Shown here: piece after piece, positions 23,784 to 35,285 of the stretch
Position numbering within the stretch: the first letter of the stretch is position 1
Layout: the number at the start of each line of letters is the position of its first letter
Origin: Sipunculus nudus
Lineage: Eukaryota > Annelida > Sipuncula > Golfingiida > Sipunculidae
Reading direction: 5' to 3'
Length of the DNA stretch: 64,000 bases
Assembly (NCBI GenBank): GCA_026874595.1
Contig: CM049313.1
Span: 37,352,659 to 37,416,658 of the forward strand
Notes under the pieces: generated by a model
The model's input: the letters and a program-made list of their open reading frames with translations, nothing else
Told to the model about the DNA's origin: nothing
Database searches by the model: none
Program-made: the position numbers and the translations under genes

Positions 23784-23826
<43 letters not shown>
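23784..23826. repeat. (GA)n microsatellite
   Basis: About 21 uninterrupted GA units. The Ser-Leu reading frame on the minus strand is an artefact of the repeat. Confidence 0.95.
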
Positions 23827-23827
<1 letters not shown>

Positions 23828-23829
23828 AC

Positions 23830-26800
23830 GTATCAAGAGAATAGAAAAAATATGCCACATACAGGATTGAGGGTAAATATAAAAAATAACCAATAGAAAT
23901 ATACAAACAGGTGATACAAGTGGGAGTAACATATGCATTAACATTCATCAAAGCTTATCTATGTCTTATATATATTCACATTGGTGTAGCTAACCATTAA
24001 ACGACATTGTTAAAGGATAACAATAAAGGTATGAAGTTAATAGGAAGTAGAAAAGTTAGTCGTGCAATTTACTGCCATGAAGTATTTTGCATGGTTCCGG
24101 AGAGGTCGTTGCAGTAACCGACCAAATTACCTTAATGTTACGTAAAGGCAACTTATATTTCGGTATGACCTTGTGAAGGTAACATAAATATCCTAACTGG
24201 TTGACCTTCTGGTAATACAACGACATTACCAGCACTTGAAAATAGCTCCTATCTGTGAGTGATCCGATAAGGCCAGCAGAAAGGTCTTAGGTGGGCGGTC
24301 TTTTAGCAAAGAAATAACATTGATCTTTGTTAACCTCACACTCAGCTACGACCGTTTGCTCAACCACCGTTGATTAGCGTTTATTTTTTGGGAGCAACAA
24401 AAGAAATCCAACGGACTGAATGGTTCTGTGACGTATAAACGGATCGGATTTGCTAGTCATCTAATTTAAAGTGTTTGAAAAATGGTGGACCGTTAACATC
24501 TTGGGTTTCTGGGATATGTATACTGCGGCCTGTACGTTTATGTAGGTTGACTTGACATATTTTACATGTTTTAAGGACAAAAACGAATGACATAACTCAG
24601 GGTTTCTGTGACCCTGATAATTCAATCAAATAGTATTAAGTGTTTCCCTAAATTTGGCACACATGGATTTCCAGATTGGCATTTATTCAGTTATTTTACA
24701 AAATAAGCACCTAATGTAGATACATAAATGCCGACCATGAGAATGCACAAGGTCGACAACTCATGTCGGACTTTTTTTTATCTTAAAAGATGAAATCTTA
24801 TAACCTGAATATTTTCATGTAATTTGTTTGTGGATTATTTAACAGAGGAACCAGTGATGCTTGTATCACATTTATTCTCCAGTTCCAGGGTGCGGTATCT
24901 TAACCTTTAAAACATAACCTTTGCAAGTTTCTTCCAGTTTTTACCCTTATTCAGATTAATAAGCTTGAAATTTTAAGCCTTAACGAAAATATTTGTCGGG
25001 AGGGAATATTCGGGATGTAAACACAACCTCCACTTCCAAAAAATCATCAATTTCTCGGGGTGGGGGGTGGTGGGGGGGGGATATTCCCTGTACCTCTATC
25101 ACCATAATAATATGTCTATAGGAAGGTCCCTGCTTCAGACAGAATAGACGCCTTTTGGTATCTAACGCTTTGTATCCCCCATTAAAATTCAAACAAATTA
25201 AAAAATGTAAAAAGGTAGAAGGTTTTATCTTACACCACGTTTTGTGTTCTCTTTCAGTAAAGAACTGTGTTCAGTGTGTTTGCATCTGTCATGTGTGTTC
25301 TATATACATACAAAGTATATGTTCGGCATACGCATAATACGTTTCAAGGTATTCATATTTAAGCTTTTATTATTAGAGCAAAACTCAGGGGTAAGTAAAA
25401 CAAGTGTCTCCTTTATAGCGGAGAGTAACCAAGATAAGTTACTGTTACTCTAATAAAGACATGTTAATAAGTCAGACTGTTTAATCATTTTGTTATTTTA
25501 AACGACGAACAATGTATTTATCACAATAGTATAAAAAATACATTAATTAATTTTTAAGATTAAAAAAGTTATGTATGTCCTTAACTCCTTAAACCCTATC
25601 AAGGCTATGTTGAACAAGCAAGGGTAGTTTCTACGTGTTGTGTTAGGTTTAATCTTGATGGAAAGAATTATTTTAGTCTACGTGGGTGCTGTTTTTTATG
25701 GTCATTTATCATTATATTACTGTCAAAAATAAAGATGATACCGCAAGACGAGCAGAAAAATGCTTTGCATCTGTTGTAATTACATAATAAATCTTGAGAA
25801 GTCTTAAGCAATCACCTCCTATATTATTGGTTAATTCGGCTGATGTTGTCAAGACGAGAAGTACAGGCTCAGTATTCGTAATCATGACTGTATCAACCTT
25901 TAAAGTTCGCTCGAATTTTTAACAGACATGTACCTCGATCGGCCGAATATGATATTTTTAGTTTTCAAGTATACAATAAAAAAGCTGTATTGAAGCGAGT
26001 GTGTCCTTTATTTTGTCCCGGAGAACGCCGTGGCAATAACAATTTGGGCCTTTAAACCGCTTCTTCTCTGTGCAGTTAGAAAGATTTTCTTAAGACCAGC
26101 GTATTTCAATTTTATTTAGAATGTTTCATCATTACAGCTTGTTTATAATTGTGTTAACTCAGGTTATACAATTAAACGCAAATGAGGTATTTATTTTGAT
26201 AAGAGAGAGAGTCACAGCAGCAAATAAAGAAACAAGATAAAAGCCGACAAGAGCCAAGTTTTTGCAAAGTTAAATTCATTTCTTTTACCCTGGCTTTGTG
26301 TAGTAAGATAGTAATATCTTTTTCACCTTTATACTCGTTTTCACTATCACAGATCTGTTAGCAACAAGACTGGCACATCAAGCAACCTTAGCATCTTGTT
26401 TTTCTTAATTACGTTTTGATAAACACAATATTAGGTTCATCTTATTACAAATTAGAAATCTAATGCTCCGATAAACGCCATCTAACTGAATGACTTCTGC
26501 CTGTAGTGCGCATTATCATCTTTATCTTTCATGTTACCCTTTAACTCGCGAGGAATTCAAAGGCACAAGTGCTAAATGTTAATTTAGTTATAGATACGTA
26601 TAATGTGAAGTCGGAATTCCCTGAGTAGTATTGCAGAAAACATAAATACTAAAATACCAATAACTTGTTCGGTGTAAGGCGTTTGCTCCTGCGCTAATTC
26701 CTGGATACGATCCCAAAGTAAGACAAGGGATCAATCCCGTGGCACACAGACACGGCATTCCTTAATTACGAACGCCACTCCCTTACTTTACCAGCCATAA

Positions 26801-27310
26801 AATAAAGCACCAAGAGATGTTACTGATTCAAGGGGATTATGAGACGAATTGGGAGCAAGGCGCTTCTGCCAAAATTCTTTCTACTCTAGAAAGTCACAGA
26901 AAAATACCTTTCACAGCTAAATTACTGGATCGATGAATTAGGGTTAGCACTAATAAAACCAGACACGGCCAATATCTTGCTGCCCTTAATGGAACTGTGT
27001 AGTCGATAAGGGTTCATGCCTGAGACCAAAACTTCTTGACTTAACGGCCGGCTCGCGTGATGATTTTATGACTTAAGCATTGGGAATATAATAAATGTCA
27101 ATTGTGTTATCAATACGGTCTGTGAAAAGGTCCTTCAGGGACTGGCTCTACGACTGGTTTATCACCAAACTTAAATATTGATGACGTCAGAATGGCATTT
27201 GCCATTATGTCGATCTTCTTTATAGATGAAAACAAAAACCAAAACAAAAAAGAAAAATTCTGTTTGAACGGTAGACATAAATTAAATAGCCTTATACTGC
27301 AGTATCAAGA
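23830..27310. other. Unannotated stretch
   Basis: Contains a G-rich tract at 25057-25080 (GGGG, GGGGGG, GG, then nine G's separated by single T's) that could form a G-quadruplex. No gene or mobile-element boundary can be supported. Confidence 0.4.
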
Positions 27311-27561
27311 AGAAACATGACATGTGAAGACAAATTGATCAGGGGAAAATACTTAGCCGATCTCGGATTCGTAGATGGCGAACAGGTCCGGCGTACCAAC
27401 CACTTCGCCAACTTCACTAGCGAGAGAGTTCGGTCCGCTTTTATGTCACCCCGTAACACATCCCCTCTTAAGGGCGTTCTGCTATCAGTACAAGACCAAT
27501 TTTCCCAGGAGTCACCCTTTGGTGAGCTTATTCCCTGGGCCACAAAGTTTACCGTCACGTT

Positions 27562-27574
27562 GGACGAGCCCCCA
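27562..27574 (-). other. Primer-binding site, tRNA-Pro type
   Basis: On the minus strand it reads TGGGGGCTCGTCC, a 13-base complement of the conserved tRNA-Pro 3' end including CCA. It starts three bases after the 5' LTR end CGTAACA, exactly as at 9237 and 9512. Confidence 0.8.
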
Positions 27575-27622
27575 TTTTGTTACGAAGACAAATTGCTCAG
27601 GAGAAAATACTTGGCCGATCCG

Positions 27623-27676
27623 GGATTCGAACCCATGTGGGTGGTGCACAAGTCCGGCGTACCAACCCTTTCGCTA
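27623..27676 (-). promoter_or_regulatory. tRNA-like Pol III promoter in TRIM LTR
   Basis: On the minus strand an A-box-like TAGCGAAAGGGT (27676-27665) is followed by a consensus B box GGTTCGAATCC (27633-27623). The spacing matches that at 9.1 kb. The A box has two changes from the other copies. Confidence 0.7.
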
Positions 27677-27939
27677 GAAAAGCAAGCTGCACTAGCGAGA
27701 CAGTTTGGTCCGCTTTTATGTCACCCCGTTACACACTGTTGTATCTTAATTCTATAGTCACTACATTAACCACAATTAGGTTTATTTACCTAAGGGAATG
27801 CTAAAGATTTACTTGATTAGTTTAAGAGAAAATTGTCATGAGACACTGCTATCAGATGCAGATGGTGATATGTCATAAAATCGGCTCATTAACATATCCC
27901 TAGGAGAGAGAGAGAGCGCGAGTGAGAGGTCTAAGGTCC

Positions 27940-28820
27940 GAGGCAGGATGTGATATTTTTAAATACGAGGATAACACTGCCATTCTCGGCAGAATCTTTG
28001 ATTTTGATGAATCTCACTACCGTCAAGAAATTGCAAACGCTATCACATGGAGTGATAAACATAATCTTTTACTTAATGTTAACAAGACCAAGGAAGTTGT
28101 AATTGAACCAAGAAATAGAACTACATGCTACTACACTGATTTCAATGATGGTAATGCTGTAGAGATTGTGCCTCAGTACAAATATCTTTACTGTTACTGA
28201 CGATAAACTTAAATGGTCAGATAACACGTACAGACGTCTGATGTATAAAAGGCGGTGAAAGGATGTTATTTCTTAGAAAATTTAAATGCTTTCATATTGA
28301 TGAGAAAATACTAACTTCGTTTTACACATCTGCTATACAAAGTGTGGTAACCTTTAGTATAATCTGCTGATGGAATAATTTGAGTGTCGCTAACAATGAA
28401 AGATTGGAAAGAACAAAGAAAACTACAGAACGTATTATTGGTGTAGACTTAGAAAACTTTGAGAGTATGTATTGTCTCAAGACACTGAGTAAGGTTAAAA
28501 CCATGATGAGATTCCAGCATCCGTTGAGTGTAGCAATCTGATGGTTGAAATCTGGAAGACGGAAACAGTCCATCATGTGCAAAACAAATCGTTTCAGGGA
28601 CTCATTCATGCCCAGTGCAGTGCGTTTGTTCAATAAGCATATGTATGTAAAGCATTAATATGTTTTCAAGTCGCTAATCATATGCTTTTACACAATATTA
28701 ATATTATTATTATTATAATAATGATTATTATTTTTATTATTTTCTTAGTTGTTCCGCATATCAGTTGCTTGATACCAAAATTCCTTGTTGGCAATAAATG
28801 ATATTTTATCTTATCTTATC
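27940..28820 (+). pseudogene. 5'-truncated LINE, reverse transcriptase C-terminal remnant
   Basis: The frame beginning about 27937 encodes the end of a non-LTR retrotransposon reverse transcriptase. The catalytic YADD box region reads FKYEDN (27958-27975), so both the A and the second D are lost. It is followed by 'EIANAITWSDKHNLLLNVNKT', the segment normally found after the catalytic box. A frameshift near 28185 precedes 'DKLKWSDN', and further conserved pieces continue with breaks to about 28640. The 3' end is a 5-bp simple tail (TATCT)n at 28803-28820, as in CR1/Rex-like LINEs. The upstream polymerase domain and any endonuclease are absent; the left edge abuts a GA-rich run (27904-27916). 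It is inactive. The exact clade is not assigned. Confidence 0.75.
28692..28750. repeat. (ATT)n-rich tract in the LINE 3' part
   Basis: An imperfect ATT/AAT run between the coding remnant and the TATCT tail of the LINE. Confidence 0.8.
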
Positions 28821-29879
28821 CATCTGAAAGCCATCCGACATCTGTACATCCTAGGACAGCCGTAAAAGGTCGCCTTGTCCGGAGACAGAAGCGGACGACG
28901 TCCTCCGAGACATTGTCACATTGTCTGTGTACGGTCATAAAATGTATATGTCCATAACGACGCCATGAAATGGCCGCCGGAAGCAGACGACTGATAATAA
29001 ATCTGGGTAACAAAGAACAGAACAGAGCATTTTGCACCTTTGGAAAACCCTGATTATCGTAAAAGCCAAATTTCTGTTCGTTTATGTCAAAATTCCGGTC
29101 CAAAGGGACAGACAAACAACACAAAAACATGGTAGTGCCAGCGAGAAATAAAATGAGCCGTCTCTTATAAATGCTTCTTGATGGAGAAGTAGCCAATTTT
29201 TTCCCCACAGTTCTATGTCTATTAATGAATATGTTTTTAATACATTGTGTTTTTTCATATTCACCTATTTTCCAGAGGGTAACCTTACTGGACGGGGATA
29301 TAGTGATGTTTTCTTGAGGAGACCTTTTACATGTGTAATGTTACATCTGTCTATGTTTTCGGTGCCTGGATTTGTCGCGTCTCCCGAGCAGGCTAATTTT
29401 GTTCTTTGAAGACCTAAAAATCAGAGGTAATGTGGTGTCTGTAACTTGTAAATTGGCCTTAAGATTGTCTTAACGAGGTGGCGGATAGCTGGCTGGGTAT
29501 ACACTACTGATGTCATCTGCGTAAACACAAAAACGTTGGTTTTACCAAGAAATACGGATTCTAAAATCGTACACGCTCACTTGTCAATATTTTCTGATTT
29601 CTGAACGAGTATGTAAAATGAATAATACAGACTTCTATTAAGTTCTTAAGTGGTTTCTTTAGTGCAGTATAATGTTGAATGAATAATAATATTAGTAATG
29701 ATTCTTTAAACAACACCTTTTTTAGTTTACTCCGTGACCTTTTGCGCTGGCGCAGCGTCCATCATCCACTATCCCCCTTCCCCGGTCTGTTACCTAATAT
29801 TTCAAAAGACGCAGCAGCTAACATCATGAACCTTTCCAGGCTTTTTTGTCATGTGATGAATATTCAAGAATAAGCTTTT
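28821..29879. other. Unannotated stretch
   Basis: Frames on the minus strand at 28816-29208 (130 codons) and on the plus strand at 29215-29409 show no recognisable domain. No element ends were seen. Confidence 0.4.
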
Positions 29880-30450
29880 GGTGGCGCCACCTGTGTTTAT
29901 CTACTTTCTGTAGAATTTAATGGCCCCTTCTGCTTTACCCAAGATATGTCATAAAGTATTAATATTTCGGCTTTCTTATCAAATTACACAATTTCTTAAA
30001 AGAAGGGTGAAAATGAGTATACATTTAGTCAAATTAATCATAAATATTTTGGAAACAGATAATGCTATTTATAAATAAGTCTATGCAAACATAACTGCCT
30101 CGCAAAATATTACAATTAGATGTAATGTATGTTACTAAATATATTTTATGAACTGCTCCAGCCTCCAGCACCAAAATTTACAAGAATATTGATCATGTGA
30201 CTGGTATTAGATGTTGATCTGCAGGTGGCGCCTCCTATGTTGACCTACTTTCCTCTGTCTGTAATAGACTTTTCTGCTTTTTTCCAAGATATGTCACAAA
30301 CTATTAATATTTAGGATTACATATCAAAGTAAACAATTCCTTAAAAGAAGGGGGATAAAATGAGTACACCTACAGTCAAATTAATCAATAAATATTTTGG
30401 AAAAAGAAAATGCTATTTCAAAATAAGTCTTTGCAATCATAACTGCCCCA
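29880..30450. repeat. About 340-bp tandem duplication
   Basis: Two copies begin around GGTGGCGCC (29881 and 30226) and share 'ccaagatatgtcacaaa', 'ttcttaaaagaaggg', 'aaaatgagtac' and 'gtcaaattaatca' in order. Each ends with the 'ttttggaaacagataatgct' module that founds the next repeat array. Confidence 0.8.
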
Positions 30451-30970
30451 TCACATTTTGAAAACAGGTAATACAAAATGTATCTAATTACCAATACCTG
30501 TCACAATCACGTTTTGGAAACAGATAATGTTACTGATAAAAAAAGTCTGTACAAACATAACTTCCCGATCACATTCTGGAAACAGTTAATACAAAATTTA
30601 CTTTATCAACATTGCCCGTCCTAATCACGTTTTGGCAAAAGATAGTATTACTGATCAATAAGTCTATGCAAACTTTACTACACCAATCACATTTTGGAAA
30701 CAGTTAATACAAAATGTACCCAATCAAAATTGCCTTCCCCAATCACGTTTTAGAAACAGATAATGTTACTGATAAATAACTCAATGCAAACATAACTGCC
30801 CTAATCACGTTTTGAAACAGTTGATACAAAATGTACATAGTCAAATGTGCCTGTCCCAGTCACGTTTTGGGAAAAGCCACCATCACTGATATTCCTGCGT
30901 CGGAAAAAGTTCATATAAACTGTACCTAATCAACATTGCCTGTCCCCATCACGTTTTGGAAACAGACAAG
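30395..30970 (+). repeat. Alternating two-module tandem repeat, about 130 bp period
   Basis: Module a ('cacgttttggaaacagataa', 'tgttactgataaataagtct', 'gcaaacataactgcc') alternates with module b ('cacattttggaaacagttaa', 'tacaaaatgtacc', 'aatcaacattgcc'). Four to five pairs occur, increasingly diverged toward 30900. Both modules begin with the same TTTTGGAAACAG word, so the dimer grew from a shorter monomer of about 65 bp. Confidence 0.85.
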
Positions 30971-30989
30971 GATGGTGAATGTATTTTTT

Positions 30990-31840
30990 TGTTTGTAAAG
31001 AGTTCAAATTGCATGGTAAAAATTGTCAAAGTTTCTATAGCAGGTATGTAGATCAAAAGTCAAAGAAAGTCCTCAAAGCGAAGGGGAATTATTAAGACTT
31101 GCTATATATTTGCTAAGTTTAGGAGACCAGTTTATATTCCCAAGACTGCATATACATCCTCAAAGTTGTGCAGTTCTGAACCAAGAATTTGTGTCTTCTT
31201 GATCCCTTGGCTATCTATTTGGCCCAGTGACCGGTCTTCTGTTAAAATAATAAGTCCATACAACGGTATAACTTCTTGTGGTTGCATTACGTATTTTGAC
31301 TGAGGCTCTTGTTGTGTTTCTTACCTATTCCTCTAATGTCACCAAGGGAAGTGAAAATGCCAAAATCGTGAGCTGTCTCTGAAGGCAATCTTCTTGGCAA
31401 ACATCTTCAATGACAGGAACTCGAGAACCAGAAACAGTGTATGCAAAATGAGGTTTCCGTTTTGGGCAGTGTTTTCGGATCTGCCGAAAGAGTAAACTTG
31501 TCACCTGTGATTCTCAGATAATGTTTCTTTATCTGAGACATAAATACATTTGAGACTTGTAATTTAATAATAGATTTCCCTTTGCCCGAACCACTGTAAA
31601 GCACATTATCTTAAAATGTAAAGGTAAGGGCACAGATTATATAATAGTTGGCAATACTACCAAGATATAATGACATTTACATTACTGATCACCTTTGACT
31701 TTGATGGTAAAGTTATAACTGTAAGAACTCATAGACAGCCATTAAGATGATCTATGATGTATGTGCCGGAAAAAAATCAAAAGTGGAGGAATAATTGGGA
31801 GAACAGAAAAGGAAGAAAAGGCGAATGATGTCAAGTTCAC
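30990..31840. other. Unannotated stretch
   Basis: No exon-like ORF or element ends; a 65-codon minus frame at 31407-31604 is not recognisable. Confidence 0.4.
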
Positions 31841-31846
31841 AATGAG

Positions 31847-32595
31847 AAAGAGAACAAGCATGTTGTTAAATGTTTAAAGAGATCAAGCATGTTGTTAGAT
31901 GTTTAAAGAGATCAAGCGTGTTGTTAAATGTTTAAAGAGATCCAGCATGTTGTTAAATAATAAAAGAGAACAAGCATGTTGTTAGATGTTTAAAGAGATC
32001 AAGCATGTTGTTAGATGTTGAAAGAGAACAAGCATGTTGTTAAATGTTTAAAGAGATCAAGCATGTTGTTAGATGTTTAAAGAGATCAAGCGTGTTGTTA
32101 AACGTTTAAAGTGATCCAACATGTTGTTAAATAATAAAAGAGAACAAGCATGTTGTTAGATGTTTAAAGAGATCAAGCATGTTGTTAGATGTTTAAAGAG
32201 ATCAAGCATGTTGTAAAATGTTTAAAGAGAACAAGCATGTTGTTAAATGTTTAAAGAGAACAAACATGTTGTTAAATGTTTAATGAGAACAAGCATGTTG
32301 TTAAATGTTTAAAGAGATCAAGCATGTTGTTAGATGTTTAAAGAGATCAAGCGTGTTGTTAAATGTTTAAAGAGATCAAGCATAGTGTTAGATGTTTAAA
32401 GAGATCAAGCGTGTTGTTAAATGTTTAAAGAGATCAAGCATGTTGTTAGATGTTTAAAGAGATCAAGCATGTTGTAAAATGTTTAAAGAGATCAAGCATG
32501 TTGTTAAATGTTTAAAGAGAAGAAACATGTTGTTAAATGTTTAATGAGAACAAGCATGTTGTTAGATGGTTTAAGAGATCAAGCATGTTGTTAAA
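31847..32595 (+). repeat. 29-bp minisatellite, about 26 units, with higher-order repeats
   Basis: The core is GATCAAGCATGTTGTTARAT followed by GTTTAAAGA. Variants differ at fixed positions: AACAAG versus ATCAAG, CATG versus CGTG, TTAGATG versus TTAAATG, and an AAATAATAA form. The first six units recur in the same order as units 7-12, a 174-bp higher-order unit. Units 12-16 resemble units 21-25. No coding frame persists because 29 is not a multiple of 3. Confidence 0.95.
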
Positions 32596-32808
32596 CAGGA
32601 CAAAATTGATACATGGACGTGAAAAGTTGAAATAACAGAGCAAGCCCCATAAACTCTCAACAAAACCTGACCATAGACCTAACCATGGTTAAGTGCTTCG
32701 GTACGTAATTACACAGTGTCACCAGCCATTCCTTAACATTTCACATTTGATTATTGCGGAAGCATGAAAACACGTGTTAATGTGTTACTGAACATTTTCG
32801 GTGTAAAC

Positions 32809-32812
<4 letters not shown>

Positions 32813-32861
<49 letters not shown>
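32813..32861. repeat. (TA)n microsatellite
   Basis: About 49 bp of TA repeats, directly followed by the module TCAAAGTAATACACA that is repeated at 33254. Confidence 0.97.
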
Positions 32862-32863
<2 letters not shown>

Positions 32864-32970
32864 AAGTAATACACATAGAAATTCAATACATCATAGTGAA
32901 GGTGCTCGACCATACATTAATAATGTATCATATACAGTTAGTTTTACTTCATGTACTACAGAACTGTTTC
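32862..32970 (+). repeat. Module copy 1 next to (TA)n
   Basis: It shares 'gaaattcaatacatcatagt', 'gtatcatatacagttagttt' and 'tacttcatgtactacagaac' with 33254-33373, about 390 bp downstream. Confidence 0.85.
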
Positions 32971-33159
32971 GTGAGTATACAGCTAACTAGCCGGCTCATT
33001 CCGGTAAGAATGGTGGGGTTCTACTGCTTTTGAATCCGTAAGTCTCTTGATGGTTGCAATCGGTGTTGGGGTTGAGGTAGTGGAATTCTCTCCAGTCTAA
33101 ACCGTTCATAATTTTTTCGGACTTTTCTATCAGGCATTTCAAGCAGTCTTCTTTCCTTG

Positions 33160-33178
33160 GCGGCGGGGGGGGGGGGGT
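33160..33178. repeat. GGC then poly-G run
   Basis: 'ggcggc' passes into about 15 G's. It lies inside an unrecognised minus-strand frame (33021-33275), which I do not call a gene. Confidence 0.8.
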
Positions 33179-33253
33179 TCTTTGTAGAGTAATTTAAACT
33201 TACTGGATCTATGATGATATGAAGAGTGCTCAACAAAATTAGGAGCATGATAA

Positions 33254-33373
33254 TCAAAGTAGGCCTAATACACACAGAAATTCAATACATCATAGTGAAA
33301 ATGCTCGAACATGCAGGGGAGCATTAGTATCATATACAGTTAGTTTTACTTCATGTACTACAGAACTGTTATG
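33254..33373 (+). repeat. Module copy 2 of the 32862 repeat
   Basis: It follows the same order of words as copy 1, with changes around 33295-33326. Its end overlaps the left arm and loop of the hairpin at 33327-33398. Confidence 0.85.
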
Positions 33374-33398
33374 AAGTAAAACTAACTGTATATGATAC
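33327..33398. repeat. Perfect hairpin, 28-bp stem
   Basis: The left arm 33327-33354 (GTATCATATACAG...TTCAT) is exactly complementary to the right arm 33371-33398 (ATGAAG...ATGATAC), with a 16-base loop. The right arm is an inverted copy of the end of the repeated module and runs into a (TA)n array. Confidence 0.95.
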
Positions 33399-33401
33399 AT
33401 G

Positions 33402-33402
<1 letters not shown>

Positions 33403-33451
<49 letters not shown>
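33403..33451. repeat. (TA)n microsatellite
   Basis: About 49 bp of TA repeats adjoining the inverted right arm of the hairpin. Its length is similar to the array at 32813-32861. Confidence 0.97.
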
Positions 33452-33453
<2 letters not shown>

Positions 33454-33454
33454 C

Positions 33455-35030
33455 CCTGTCGGCTCTAAATGTGTAGAATACCCTCTACTCTATAAGGTCA
33501 ATAGGTCTGTTTTTATATAGTCAATAAGTTTGTTAAGTTCATACGTGGTTGTAAACTGTAAAGTTTCATTGATTAAAATTTAAATGTTGTGTCATAAAGG
33601 ATCGTGTGTCTGCCTTCTGGATTTCTTTCCTTGAGGACTCTGCCTTCTTGCATGGTTATCTTGTTATAGCTACCTTTTTATTAATGTTATTTTATGTCCA
33701 AATCAAGGATCTGAGAGTCGAGACGTGGAAACTTTAAATTTATTATCGGAAATGGACCTACTTTGGACAGATAAAGCTTTCCTTTTAGTTGATTTACAGC
33801 TCACCTGGTGAAAAGTATAACATTGCAGTCAGCGTGAGCTCGTATCATTTAACCTAAGGTGGTTTTGAACCCCTAAGCTTAACCATGGCACTCTCTAATG
33901 TTTGAAGGAAAAAGTGCATTAAGGTGATTTAATAAAACCCACGTTCATTACCAACATTAGTCTGAAAGCAACGGTTTCAATTAAGGTTTCCCTGAAAAAA
34001 AAAATGTAGCGTAATTGCATCATCTCGGGAAAACACGGCCTGCAGGTTAAACTAAATCTTGCGGTCAGACTCCTGCATTTGAAAAGACATTCAACCATAA
34101 TGTGTGTAATTTATATTTTAAATCAGTACATTACTTTAAATTAATATTTTAATTTTCCGGTGGCTTATTTTTTGGTCGTGAAAAAAACATTTTTAGTTAA
34201 GGTTACTAGTATATCAATGAAGATATTTAATGTTACTCATATGTCATTTAATAAATGTAGGATATAAGTAGACTTCATTTGGTAGACCATTGTTTTCCGT
34301 ACAGCTCAAAATATATAATGAGTGTCACCAGCCATTCTTTTGTCTTGGAAGTAAATTACGTGACCATGACAAAATAAACATTTATTTATTTATTTATTAA
34401 AACATATTTATACAGGGTAGCCCGTTCAGACAAGATTGTCTGATCTGCAACAGGGCCCTGTTTGGATATACAGTTTATTCAATGTATAAAACATGCAAAA
34501 TGCAATCAGAATTAATAAAAGTGACTAAAGGTAAAATTATGCAGCAAAATGGGATATTTAACATGAAAATATATAACTATGACATTTAACGTAATACACA
34601 GCAAGATGTGATATTAAACATAAATATAAAACTCTGACATGCAACGTAATATACAAGGCAATCATGAGTGTGAAATAAATATGAAAGTTTGAAATAGCAT
34701 CTTGGTTTAAGGTACATATTAAAATCTGGTAAAATGGCACAACAATAGAGAGTAATCCCATTATGGCCAGTCCTTTTCCTGTATCATTAGTTGAGTGAAT
34801 AATTACTCTATGCGGTTCCCATTCATTAGAAGTAGATTAGTAACGGTGTAGACTAATTAACTAATTGTTGGATACTAATCAGGGAGAGTGGGCCACAAAA
34901 CGATGGGTGTAGAAATGTCGGCCCGCCCGTGCTACTTAACAGAAATTAATACAATTAACCAATATGAACATTAGCGGTATGAACAAATCAGCATTTTTTT
35001 TTGTTTTTGAGAAAATTATGATAATGATAC
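33455..35030. other. Mostly unannotated; repeat-like segment at 34378-34450
   Basis: At 34381-34400 an ATTT run is followed by 'tttatacagggtagcccgtt' and 'gtctgatctgcaacagggcc', which has the look of an interspersed-repeat end, but no second copy is present here. The rest has no supported feature. Confidence 0.35.
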
Positions 35031-35037
35031 CCGATAG

Positions 35038-35285
35038 AGGGGCGGATTTAGTCGGGGACGGGGGTGCCCCCTTTCTTCGACCTACAAATATAAAAAAAGA
35101 ACAAAATAAAGCTCCTTTCCAAAAAAAAAAAAAGCACAAAAATGTGAATTTCGCGCCACTTTCTTCCCTGCTGTTAGAGGCGCTGGTTATGTGTAAAGTC
35201 GACAGGCAGCCGGGATGACTTGTTCAACTGAACCAGGGTGTTGCGTCCCCACCCCACCCCCCTTCTGAGTCCTCTAACCGCCCCT
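35038..35285. mobile_element. MITE with AGGGGCGG inverted ends
   Basis: The left end AGGGGCGGATTTAG at 35038 is inverted at the right end (CTCTAACCGCCCCT, 35272-35285). It is about 248 bp, non-coding, and G-rich at the left and C-rich at the right. No clear target duplication was found. Confidence 0.55.

Larger units (their letters stand above)
27318..27733 (-). mobile_element. TRIM, second complete copy (minus strand)
   Basis: Read on the minus strand: 5' LTR 27733-27578 (156 bp), three-base spacer, PBS, 119-bp interior, purine tract and 3' LTR 27458 to about 27318. The interior matches the one at 9234-9352 along its length ('aacgtgacggt', 'gaataagctcacca', 'tgatagcagaacgc'), and its length is identical. 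The 3' LTR is eroded: it lacks about 14 bp before its A box and its outer end reads CATGTGAAG in place of the usual end. No target duplication is visible, so the element is probably old. No protein is encoded; frames through it are not genes. Confidence 0.85.

Noticed and set aside
26685-26730. tRNA-like stretch ending TGGATACGATCCC
   Set aside because: The B-box match is poor and no A box or acceptor pairing is present.
28816-29208. 130-codon minus frame as a gene
   Set aside because: No recognisable domain and no exon-like context.
31847-32595. CRISPR-like array
   Set aside because: Units are contiguous without unique spacers, and the genome is clearly eukaryotic; it is a minisatellite.
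33021-33275. 84-codon minus frame with a Lys/Arg-rich end
   Set aside because: Crosses a poly-G run, has no recognisable domain, and lies between duplicated repeat modules.
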